Shown in pieces: positions 6,801 through 14,537 of a stretch of DNA of 29,468 bases. How positions within the stretch are numbered: position 1 is the stretch's first letter; every line of letters begins with the position of its first letter. The DNA lies in assembly GCA_016293435.1 (NCBI GenBank), contig JAEDEG010000030.1:1-29468 (forward strand). Direction: 5' to 3'. The notes below the pieces were generated by a model that saw only the letters and a program-made list of their open reading frames with translations, did no database searches and was not told the DNA's origin. The stretch is from Clostridia bacterium (GTDB lineage Bacteria > Bacillota > Clostridia > UMGS1810). Made by a program: the position numbers and the translations under genes.

Positions 6801-9033
6801 ATTTTTTGTTCTCCAAAAGCTTAACTGCAATTTCCGCATTTCTTTTTGATTTTTCTTTCATTTCATGGCACAGCCTACTATTGGCGACTTTATCATCAGA
6901 GTTATAGTAGTCGTCAATCAGCTCTATAAGCCGGGTTTGTGTCATGCTTTCTACATCGGCAATTCTGCTTTGCCTGAAATATTCCATAAATCCGTCAATT
7001 TTGGGGTCATATTTTATGGCTATCACACCCACACCGCATGAAACGGCATACACAAGTGAATGCAGTCTCATTGCCAAAACGAGGGACGAATAGTGTATAA
7101 TGCCGATTGTCTCTCTGATAGAAAGAGGAACCTCGATAACATATGCCTTGTTTGACATCTGGCTGCATATTAATTTTGATATTTCCAAATCCGTTGGATA
7201 TTGCATGGGCACAAAAACAATGGTCTTTTTGTATTTGTCTGCAATATGGTCAAGTGCCTTTGCCATAATCTGCTCAAAGTTTTCGGAGGCAGATTTCCAT
7301 TTCCTGAGTGCAACACAAACATAATCGCCGTAGGGAATTGCATTTTTGTCAAAAAGCTCTATGACATGCTGCTTGCTCTCACCCTCAAGCGATATTGCCG
7401 GGTCAACAGTTACCTCGGCAGGCACGGTCACACCCATGGATTGTATTTCTTTATAGGATTTGTTTTCTCGAAGAGTAATACGGTCAACGTTTTTGTTGAG
7501 TACATGGGCTGTTATCTTTCGGTTAAACTTTTTTCTGACCGGGCCTATACCGCTGGCGATTTGCATTACATTCATGCCGCATCGCTTTGCCCATGCGATA
7601 ACATATAGATAATACCAAAGCGATTTTGAGCTGGTTTCGTCTTGGATGAGAGAACCGCCGCCCGAGAGCAAAACATTTGATTTCAAAAACAGCTTTCGGA
7701 GCTTTAGGGGAGATACTCTGTTGTAGGCATCCACCTTGTAAACCTTTTGGGTTAATCTCGGATTAGACGACAAAACTGCCATTCGTGCATCGGGCTTGAT
7801 TGCTTTTAAATCGGTGATGAGTGCAAGAAGGAGCGCATCGTCACCGCTGTTGTTGAAGCCGTAATATCCGCTGAGCACAAAATCATAGTGAGTGCTGCAT
7901 TTGTAATCGGCAATAATGTCTCTGTATATTTCCATATGCTTGTCGGCAAGCGCTTCCGACGAAAAACAGGTTGTAACCTTTTGATATATATTTTCGCCCA
8001 TAAGTGCAAGTAATTTTTTGTCATCTGCCATTTTGACGAGCTTTTTGGCAAAATCAGACGGATTTTCACTTTCAAACAGCCGGCCGGTTTCGCCGTCCTT
8101 TACAAGTGCGGGAATACCGCCTACTCTGCTGGCAATCATGGGTCGTTTCATGGCTGCGCCCTCAAGCATTGAATAGGGGAAGCTTTCGCAAAGTGAGGTC
8201 AGGGAGTTTATATCAATAAAATTATAAAAACCGTATATGTCACGCACAAATCCGAGAAAATGTACATATTTTTCTATTTTAAGTTCCTTTACAAGAGCCT
8301 TGAGATTTTGTTCTTCAACACCGTTTCCGGCAATGAGAAAACGAAGCTTTTTGTTCTTTTCCAGTGCACAGGCAGCACCCTTTATAAAAATATCCACACC
8401 TTTAACAATATCAAATCTTGCCGCAATTCCCACATATGTATAGTCGGGATTGTATTCGATGGAGTATTTTTTGGCAAAATCCTCCTTTGAAGTAACGGAT
8501 GCGGGCACTGTGGTATAATCCATACCGTTATACACCGTGCTGATATTGTTTGGCTTGAAACCTCTGTCAATGAGCATATCTCTGAACATATCCGAAACAG
8601 CTATAAAATAGTCCAGCTTTTTGAGTGATATTATGTTCAGATTGGTGAATATAATCTTTTTGAAAAAAGTGTCAAAATCCAGCAGATAGTCGCTGTGCAT
8701 TGTTGTTACAATAGGGATGGACAGATTGCTTTTGAGAAACATTGCAATAAAATTGGCTCTTGCACCATGAACATGCAAAATATCGATTTTGCGTTCGTTC
8801 AGAAAAGATTGTATTGCACCGACAACGCTGAGGTCGAGACGGGTTTTTTGCTCAAACAAAACTGTCTCTGTATCTTTGCTGAGAATTTCTTCATAAAAAA
8901 CGCCTCTCATCAGACACGCCACAACAACATTGCATTTATTTTTTAGTTTGTCCAAAAGCGAAAACAGGTGAGTTTTGGCGCCGCCTTTGTCACCGCCGCT
9001 TATAAGATGCATAACATTCATATAAAATCCCAT
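6784..9033 (-). CDS. csaB: Fusion of GT4 glycosyltransferase and CsaB-type polysaccharide pyruvyl transferase
   Basis: A 749-residue two-enzyme protein with no signal peptide, presumably acting at the cytoplasmic face of the membrane. Residues 1-375 form a GT-B glycosyltransferase of family 4: GGDKGGAKTHL near the start, R206 and K211 in the sugar-nucleotide site, and the E-x7-E pair E283/E291 in CESFPYSMLEGA. Residues 384-749 form a CsaB pyruvyl transferase: GYYGFNNSGDDALLLA, SGGGSLIQDETS, SGIGPV, MRLHSLVYA and GVIAIKYDPKI. CsaB puts a pyruvate ketal on a secondary cell-wall polymer, which SLH-domain surface proteins bind. One chain could add a sugar and then pyruvylate it. ATG at 9021 is an alternative start: GGG stands about 7 nt upstream of it, whereas AAAGG is only about 2 nt from 9033. 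Confidence 0.9.
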   Translation of the reverse strand: MGFYMNVMHLISGGDKGGAKTHLFSLLDKLKNKCNVVVACLMRGVFYEEILSKDTETVLFEQKTRLDLSVVGAIQSFLNERKIDILHVHGARANFIAMFLKSNLSIPIVTTMHSDYLLDFDTFFKKIIFTNLNIISLKKLDYFIAVSDMFRDMLIDRGFKPNNISTVYNGMDYTTVPASVTSKEDFAKKYSIEYNPDYTYVGIAARFDIVKGVDIFIKGAACALEKNKKLRFLIAGNGVEEQNLKALVKELKIEKYVHFLGFVRDIYGFYNFIDINSLTSLCESFPYSMLEGAAMKRPMIASRVGGIPALVKDGETGRLFESENPSDFAKKLVKMADDKKLLALMGENIYQKVTTCFSSEALADKHMEIYRDIIADYKCSTHYDFVLSGYYGFNNSGDDALLLALITDLKAIKPDARMAVLSSNPRLTQKVYKVDAYNRVSPLKLRKLFLKSNVLLSGGGSLIQDETSSKSLWYYLYVIAWAKRCGMNVMQIASGIGPVRKKFNRKITAHVLNKNVDRITLRENKSYKEIQSMGVTVPAEVTVDPAISLEGESKQHVIELFDKNAIPYGDYVCVALRKWKSASENFEQIMAKALDHIADKYKKTIVFVPMQYPTDLEISKLICSQMSNKAYVIEVPLSIRETIGIIHYSSLVLAMRLHSLVYAVSCGVGVIAIKYDPKIDGFMEYFRQSRIADVESMTQTRLIELIDDYYNSDDKVANSRLCHEMKEKSKRNAEIAVKLLENKKYGRKK

Positions 9034-9077
9034 TGCCTTTCTTCATTGCCTTTAGGGCTGAAAAAGCGTTTGCCCAA

Positions 9078-10703
9078 TCAAAAATATTTCTGATAGGTTT
9101 CCGCCAAAAGCTTGTCCAAATTAAATACCGTATCTATTGCTTTGAGCGCATTTTCCGAGTATTTCTGCCTCAGAATTTCGTCGCTCATCATTGTGTTAAT
9201 GGCGTTTGCCATCTGCTTTGTATCTCCGTATTCTACCAAAATGCCGCAGTCATTTTCGGGTGACAGAATATCGCCGTTACCGCCCACGTTGGTTGCAATA
9301 ATCGGCAGAGCCGAATCCATAGCTTCAAGTATTGCAAACGAAAGAGCCTCGTAGCATTTGGCGCTGTTTATATACAAATCGCTTATTTTCAGTATTTCAC
9401 CTGCATCGTTGCGATAGCCGAGCTGCATTATATATTTTTGGAGATTCTTGGATTTTATGAGATTGGTTATCTTGTCCCAAAGCTCTCCCTCACCCAGTAT
9501 AAGAAGCACAAACTTTTTGTCGGTGAGCTTGGTAAGCTCTTCAATGGACTCTGTGAGATAGTCAAGACCTTTGGCAATGTGGTATCTTGCGAGAGTTGTT
9601 ATAACAAAGGTATCTTCGTCTATGCCAAGCTCTTTTTTGAGGGCGGGATTGCCCGGAGTTCTTTCGTGAGGGCGTATGCCGTTGTATATAACATCAATCT
9701 TGTTGGGATCAACTCCGTTGCCCACAAGCAAATCCTTGCCGTTGTTGCACACTGAGATAATGCGGTGATTATTTTTAGTAAGCCTTTTGTTGCAGATTTT
9801 CCACAAAAAATTGGTTTTGAGAGTAAGGTGGCAGGTGTACACAACCTTTGTGCCGCTGTAGTATTTGCGTGACAAAAGAGCAATATAGTTTTCTCTGGGG
9901 TATTGGGTGTGAATAACGTCTATATTGTTGTTTCGGCAATAGTCGGCAAGTGCCTTTGCGGCCTTTTTGTCAAAGGGGTGGCGCATATCAATCTGTACCA
10001 TGGGTATACCCAGTTCTCTCACCTGATCTGAGAGCTTGCCCTCCACATTGTATGCAAAATAGCATTTGGTGTCGTTGCCCTCATAGGTTTTTATGAGATT
10101 ATACACATATTTTTCTGTGCCGGCATTACCTGCATAATTTATTAAGTACAGTACCTTCATTTTTGGTACGCCCTCCTTTTGAGTCCTTATTTTTATAACC
10201 TTGGCAGGATTACCTCCCACAACCGCAAAATCCGGCACATTCTTTGTGACCACGGAGCCTGCCGCAACAATTGCACCGTTTCCGACGGTCACACCGGGCA
10301 GAATTATTGCATTTGCTCCAATCCACACATCGTTGCCTATGGTGACCTTCTTTTTGGCGGCTGTTTGAAGGCGCATTGGGCGGTATATGTTTTCGGTTTC
10401 GTGATTTTGAGTATATATGCTTACACCCGGTGCCATCATTACATCATTGCCTATGCTGAGCGGCCCTGCAACGCGGCAGTTCAGCCCAAGTCCCGAATTG
10501 TCGCCGATTTCTATGTCTTTGCCCGAAGCAAAAAATGCTCCGTGCTCAATATTCACATTTTTTCCCATAGACTCAAACATACGCTTTGCCAAAAAGGCTC
10601 TGAATTTTTTTGAGCCCATGCTGTAGGGCACATCCGAGCCCGGTAAATGGCGGGCAAGAAAATAATATGTTATATAGCTGAGTGCAAAGGAGATTTTTCC
10701 CAT
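9078..10703 (-). CDS. Fusion of hexapeptide-repeat acetyltransferase and GT4 glycosyltransferase
   Basis: A 541-residue protein. Residues 1-181 are a left-handed beta-helix O-acetyltransferase of the WcaF/maltose acetyltransferase type: IEIGDNSGLGLNC, the likely catalytic histidine in YTQNHETE, VTIGNDVWIGANAIILPGV and VVGGNPAKVI. Residues 182-541 are a complete GT4 enzyme beginning MKVLYLINYAGNAGTEKYVY, with ARYHIAKGLDYL and an acidic pair in CYEALSFAILEAMD. I start it at ATG 10703 (AGAGG about 10 nt upstream) rather than 10733, which would overlap the flippase gene. The GT4 part has its own Shine-Dalgarno and ATG at 10160, so it may also be made alone. The likely role is building and acetylating the polymer exported by the adjacent flippase. 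The sugars are unknown. Confidence 0.88.
   Translation of the reverse strand: MGKISFALSYITYYFLARHLPGSDVPYSMGSKKFRAFLAKRMFESMGKNVNIEHGAFFASGKDIEIGDNSGLGLNCRVAGPLSIGNDVMMAPGVSIYTQNHETENIYRPMRLQTAAKKKVTIGNDVWIGANAIILPGVTVGNGAIVAAGSVVTKNVPDFAVVGGNPAKVIKIRTQKEGVPKMKVLYLINYAGNAGTEKYVYNLIKTYEGNDTKCYFAYNVEGKLSDQVRELGIPMVQIDMRHPFDKKAAKALADYCRNNNIDVIHTQYPRENYIALLSRKYYSGTKVVYTCHLTLKTNFLWKICNKRLTKNNHRIISVCNNGKDLLVGNGVDPNKIDVIYNGIRPHERTPGNPALKKELGIDEDTFVITTLARYHIAKGLDYLTESIEELTKLTDKKFVLLILGEGELWDKITNLIKSKNLQKYIMQLGYRNDAGEILKISDLYINSAKCYEALSFAILEAMDSALPIIATNVGGNGDILSPENDCGILVEYGDTKQMANAINTMMSDEILRQKYSENALKAIDTVFNLDKLLAETYQKYF
10158..10178 (-). promoter_or_regulatory. Strong internal ribosome binding site for the GT4 half
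   Basis: Leftward AAGGAGGG (10178-10171) lies 11 nt before ATG at 10160, the first codon of MKVLYLINYAG, exactly where a free-standing GT4 protein would begin. No stop codon separates the acetyltransferase from it, so the reading frame allows both a fusion and an independent glycosyltransferase. Confidence 0.65.
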
Positions 10704-10729
10704 AATATCATGTCCTCTCAGTATAAAAA

Positions 10730-12280
10730 TCACTTTTTGATTTTACTTTTTAGCTTGTCTGCGGCGGAGCGCACGCCTTCAATTTTTATCACATATCCGC
10801 ACACTGCATAAATAATGGCTCCCGCTCCGGCAGGTATACCGACCTTAAGAAGGCGAATAATGAGCGAATCGGAAAGGGGTATTGCCAAAATCAGATTGTT
10901 TATTACCCACACGGTTATTGCCATTATGAGTGCACATACAATAGATTTTATGATTTCTGTACCCATTCCCGGTGCAAAGCTGCCCACCTTTCGTCTGAGC
11001 TGCCACAAAAGATTGCAAAGACCCGCAATGGAGGCAAGCGAATATGCAAGCGGTATTCCATAGGCACCGATAAATTGCATCAAACAAAGACTGACTGCAA
11101 CATTTACAATCATAATCAAAAAACCGTTTATTGCCGAAATTCTTGTATTTTTTACAGAATACAGTGCTCTGTCGAGAATTTCTTTAAGACCTATGCCGAT
11201 AATTCCTATTGCATAAAGCGAAAGAAAGATTTCTGCCTTTGAAACCGACTCTGAGCTAACCTTTCCCCATGCAACAAGCAGATTCAAAAGCGGCTCTCTC
11301 ACGCTGATATATCCAAAGGTTATGGGTATAAGCAGAGACGAAACTGTTTTTAGTATACTGCTCAGAGTTAGCTTATATCCGTCCATATCGCCCTTTGCCG
11401 CACTTTCGGAGAGCTTTGGATATATCACCGCGGTAATTGAATATACAAACGCAAGCACGAGCTGTATGGTAATATTTTGCACAAAGGTAAGTATGGTTAC
11501 CATGGCGGCATCACATTTTGCAATCATTGTGGAATTAAAAAGCATATTGAGCTGATATGCGCCTACCCCCACCAGCACGGGCACAGTCATGCGTCCTGCC
11601 TTTATGATGTCGGGGTCTTTGAGCCTGAAGCGCATGCGATAGTGATATCCGCTTTTTATAAGGGGCGGAACCAGAATAAAAGCCTGTAGGGCAAGCCCTG
11701 CTACCGTAGCATACAAAAGACCGGTAATTCCGAATTTGTCGCTAAAAAGCAATACATATGCTATAACAATCAGAGAGCTTGGCACACTGACAAAAGCCGG
11801 CAGCCAAAATTTGCCCACAGCCTGGAGCATACCCTGAAAGATATAGTTCCACGCATAAAAAAACATTACCGGCATTACTATCATGAGGGATTTTACAGCG
11901 TATCGACGGGATACATCATTGACCGAAAATTCCGTAAAGCTCACAAGCAGGGGAGACAGGCATATGCCTGCTACAACCAACAAAAATGTGAGCGCTGTGG
12001 CAATGGTGATTATATTGTCGGCAAAAAGCTTTGCCTTGTCTTCTTCGCCAATCGCCTTGTGACCCACATAGATGGGTATAACCACGGTTGAAAGGGCAGT
12101 TCCGATGCAGGTAAAGATAATGTTTGGAATATTTATTGCATAGGAATATATATTTATGTAAATACTGTCAGTTCCAAAGACCGACATATATATCTGGGCA
12201 CTGAAAAGAGAAAGCAGTCTCGAAGCAATCATTATTACCATTACCGAGCCTATGAGCCCTGCCATGTTCTTTTTTTTCAA
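10730..12280 (-). CDS. MurJ/MVF-family lipid-linked glycan flippase (first of two)
   Basis: A 516-residue integral membrane protein of the MOP superfamily, with the roughly 14 hydrophobic segments and length usual for MurJ. The N-terminus MAGLIGSVMVIMIASRLLS and internal ISRRYAV/GMLQAVGKFWLP-type regions fit the family. MurJ moves lipid II across the membrane; Wzx-like relatives move undecaprenyl-linked polysaccharide units. Placed between sugar-modifying enzymes, this copy more likely serves the surface polymer. The start appears to be TTG at 12280, with GGTGG 8 nt upstream; the in-frame ATG at 12265 has no site at a proper distance. A second, separately transcribed MurJ-like gene lies at 13047, so lipid II duty could belong to either one. 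Confidence 0.85.
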   Translation of the reverse strand: MKKKNMAGLIGSVMVIMIASRLLSLFSAQIYMSVFGTDSIYINIYSYAINIPNIIFTCIGTALSTVVIPIYVGHKAIGEEDKAKLFADNIITIATALTFLLVVAGICLSPLLVSFTEFSVNDVSRRYAVKSLMIVMPVMFFYAWNYIFQGMLQAVGKFWLPAFVSVPSSLIVIAYVLLFSDKFGITGLLYATVAGLALQAFILVPPLIKSGYHYRMRFRLKDPDIIKAGRMTVPVLVGVGAYQLNMLFNSTMIAKCDAAMVTILTFVQNITIQLVLAFVYSITAVIYPKLSESAAKGDMDGYKLTLSSILKTVSSLLIPITFGYISVREPLLNLLVAWGKVSSESVSKAEIFLSLYAIGIIGIGLKEILDRALYSVKNTRISAINGFLIMIVNVAVSLCLMQFIGAYGIPLAYSLASIAGLCNLLWQLRRKVGSFAPGMGTEIIKSIVCALIMAITVWVINNLILAIPLSDSLIIRLLKVGIPAGAGAIIYAVCGYVIKIEGVRSAADKLKSKIKK

Positions 12281-12323
12281 TTAATACACCACCGTTGTTA
12301 TGCTTTAGTTTTTTGCAGCCGGT

Positions 12324-12869
12324 TTACGGCTTCCACGTTACATTTTCTTTAATAATTTTTGCCGGGTTTCCTGCCACAAGCGCACCGGGGGGCACGTCTT
12401 TGGTGACGACGGAGCCCGCAGCAACAACAGCTCCCTTGCCCACGGTAACACCCTTTAGTATGGTCGCACCGCAGCCAATCCATACATTGTCACAAATTTT
12501 TACAGGCTTTATGGTTTCGGTATCTGAATTGAGCTTGTGATAGTCACGGTCGAGAATGTTGCAGTCCCAGGAGATATCACAGCCATTTCCTATTTCGACG
12601 AGGGCGCCGGCGTGAATTTCTGTACGGTCGCCTATATATGAATTGTTTCCAATGACAATTTTTGCCTTGTTACCGTTGGCGCCATAGGCACTCAGCTTTA
12701 CATGACGGTGCAGAAATACTTTGCTTCCACAGATTACCTCGCCGTTGTTTTTCCATATTCTTACCCCGCGCCCCATGCGAAGCAAGGAGCCGCATCCGGC
12801 AAGCTGTGGCCTGCGTAATATTGCTCGAAGTACGCATAGGCCGTTATTAAAAAATTCTCTTATATTCAT
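12324..12869 (-). CDS. Hexapeptide-repeat acyltransferase (LbH fold), surface polysaccharide type
   Basis: A 181-residue acetyl/acyltransferase with a left-handed beta-helix. Hexapeptide repeats run through IVIGNNSYIGDRTEIHAGALVEIG and VKICDNVWIGCGATILKGVTVGKGAVVAAG, ending VAGNPAKIIKENVTWKP. DRDYHKL supplies the usual catalytic histidine. It is the first gene of the leftward surface-polysaccharide operon, behind a consensus promoter. It is similar in kind to the acetyltransferase half of the fusion at 9078-10703, so the operon encodes two acetylation steps. The ribosome site is weak (GGAG about 14 nt upstream). The sugar acceptor is unknown. Confidence 0.88.
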   Translation of the reverse strand: MNIREFFNNGLCVLRAILRRPQLAGCGSLLRMGRGVRIWKNNGEVICGSKVFLHRHVKLSAYGANGNKAKIVIGNNSYIGDRTEIHAGALVEIGNGCDISWDCNILDRDYHKLNSDTETIKPVKICDNVWIGCGATILKGVTVGKGAVVAAGSVVTKDVPPGALVAGNPAKIIKENVTWKP

Positions 12870-12902
12870 AAACTCATTTCACTCCATTATATTCTATTAT
12901 AT

Positions 12903-12931
12903 ATTATAGCATAATGAGGTTTTTTAGTCAA
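12903..12931 (-). promoter_or_regulatory. Promoter of the leftward polysaccharide operon
   Basis: Leftward TTGACT (12931-12926) and TATAAT (12908-12903) are separated by 17 nt. It should drive the five genes from 12869 down to rlmD at 5448, since the genes overlap or lie less than 50 nt apart and I see no terminator between them. Confidence 0.85.
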
Positions 12932-12992
12932 CAATTAAACTGCATTTATACGAATTAAGACGAATTTCAATACAACTTTTGTGTTGACTAAA
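12923..12992. repeat. Perfect 11-bp inverted repeat embracing both -35 elements
   Basis: TTTAGTCAACA at 12923-12933 and its exact inverse TGTTGACTAAA at 12982-12992 each contain the -35 of one of two divergent promoters, 48 bp apart. TTGACTAAA recurs at the promoter of the DUF4330/polymerase pair (18495-18487). The repeat may be an operator shared by both directions or may reflect similar -35 sequences. Confidence 0.6.
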
Positions 12993-13012
12993 CAGAAAAA
13001 ATATTGTATTAT
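12984..13012 (+). promoter_or_regulatory. Promoter of the rightward MurJ-DUF5693 pair
   Basis: TTGACT (12984-12989) and TATTAT (13007-13012) are separated by 17 nt. The predicted transcript starts near 13019, about 28 nt before the ATG at 13047. Confidence 0.8.
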
Positions 13013-13046
13013 ATATATTGGAATTTTATTGAAAGGTAAAAACGTC

Positions 13047-14537
13047 ATGAATGCAAGTGCATATTTTCTTGTTGTAGCCGGAATACTGATTGCCAAATGT
13101 CTCGGATTTGTGCGTGACATTGTTTTTGCGTCTGTATTCGGCGCTTCACAGTATACCGACATATATTTCCAGGTGTTCGGCATGGCGAGCCTCATATTCA
13201 CAGGTATTGGCGGAGCTCTTTCAACCTTGGTTATAAAAAATCTCAACAAGCCCGAAAATGCCAATCCCATTGCTCAAAAAAAATATGTTGCCGGCTTTAT
13301 AACTCAAACGGCACTTGCCGCAGCTGCCGCAACTCTTCTTTTGTATGTGTTTGCAGGTCCGGTGGTAGATATTATTCTGCCGGGTCTGGATGATGCCATG
13401 CATCATGAGGCACTCACAACAATGTATATCATGCTTCCGAGCTGTTTGTTTGTAATAATTGCCTACATAATGTCGGGCGTGCTGCAAAACTGCGGCGTGT
13501 TTTTTATAACCTCGGTCATGAGCCTTCCGTACAATGTTGTTATTATAGCATCGCTTATGTATGACAAAATAAGCATTACAGCGGTGAGCATAGTCACTAC
13601 AGTGGGGTGGCTTTTGCATATTGTTATGCTTCTGCCCTCGTTTTTTAAAAAAGGCTACACACCCTTTGGCAAGCCGTCGGGCTTGAGGCTTTTTAAAGAC
13701 AACCGCGAAATAATATATATTTTTATTTCGAGCATGATGTTTCAGCTTGTGTTTATGATAGACAAGGCCTGTGTTTCGTCAGACAGCGGTGCGGCATCGA
13801 CAGTCAACTATGCATCAAACCTCTTTGTCACCATATCGAGCGTGTTTGTGGTTGCAATGAGCAATGTGTCTTACCCGTCTATTTGCCGTCATTTTGAAAG
13901 CGGAAATAAACCTATGGTGCGAAAATGTCTGCAATATATTATAACAGTGCTGTTTGCGATTTTTGTTCCGTTTATTCTCACCGTAAGCTGTTTTGGCAAA
14001 GAAATTATTTCACTGCTTTATCAGAGGGGAGAATTTACCAAAGAGCTCAGCGACACCACTGCTGTACTGTTTTGTATATATACCTTTGGCATATTCGGAT
14101 ATGTGTGTCAGGAGCTTTTCAACAAGGTGCTGTATCTTGACGGCAAATACAAATATACAGTTATCGGAACTGCGGCGGCAGTTTGTATAAAGCCGCTTGT
14201 AAATCTTCTTATCTCGGGCAGGGGGGCGGTGCCGGCTGTTGCGGCCTCCACAACGGTGATTTTCACAGTATATGCAGTATGCATTTTTTGGGCAATAAAA
14301 AAATCTATCGGCAATTATATCAACAAAGAGCTTGCTGCCAATATTTTCAAAATTATTTTGGCAGGCACGGCGGCTTTGGGTGTATATATTGCGTTTGATA
14401 AACTGCAAATTACACTTCCCGGCGGCAGATTTGGCTTTGCACTGCTTATTGTGCTTTGCGCCGCAGCTTATTTTGCTGTACTTGCGGCAACGGGATGTGT
14501 AAAATATATTATCAGGAAGCAGGATGCGCTAAAATGA
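13047..14537 (+). CDS. MurJ/MVF-family lipid-linked glycan flippase (second of two)
   Basis: A 496-residue membrane protein with about 14 hydrophobic segments. The N-terminus MNASAYFLVVAGILIAKCLG followed by VRDIVFASVFGASQYTDIYF is typical of MurJ, as is the conserved-looking LYQRGEFTKELSD region. I start it at ATG 13047 because GAAAGG lies 9-10 nt upstream and an earlier in-frame ATG at 12981 lies in the promoter. Its stop overlaps the next start by 4 nt (ATGA), so it is translationally coupled to a DUF5693-like membrane protein. It shares the family but not the operon with the flippase at 10730-12280. Which of the two carries lipid II is not decided by the sequence. Confidence 0.87.
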   Translation: MNASAYFLVVAGILIAKCLGFVRDIVFASVFGASQYTDIYFQVFGMASLIFTGIGGALSTLVIKNLNKPENANPIAQKKYVAGFITQTALAAAAATLLLYVFAGPVVDIILPGLDDAMHHEALTTMYIMLPSCLFVIIAYIMSGVLQNCGVFFITSVMSLPYNVVIIASLMYDKISITAVSIVTTVGWLLHIVMLLPSFFKKGYTPFGKPSGLRLFKDNREIIYIFISSMMFQLVFMIDKACVSSDSGAASTVNYASNLFVTISSVFVVAMSNVSYPSICRHFESGNKPMVRKCLQYIITVLFAIFVPFILTVSCFGKEIISLLYQRGEFTKELSDTTAVLFCIYTFGIFGYVCQELFNKVLYLDGKYKYTVIGTAAAVCIKPLVNLLISGRGAVPAVAASTTVIFTVYAVCIFWAIKKSIGNYINKELAANIFKIILAGTAALGVYIAFDKLQITLPGGRFGFALLIVLCAAAYFAVLAATGCVKYIIRKQDALK

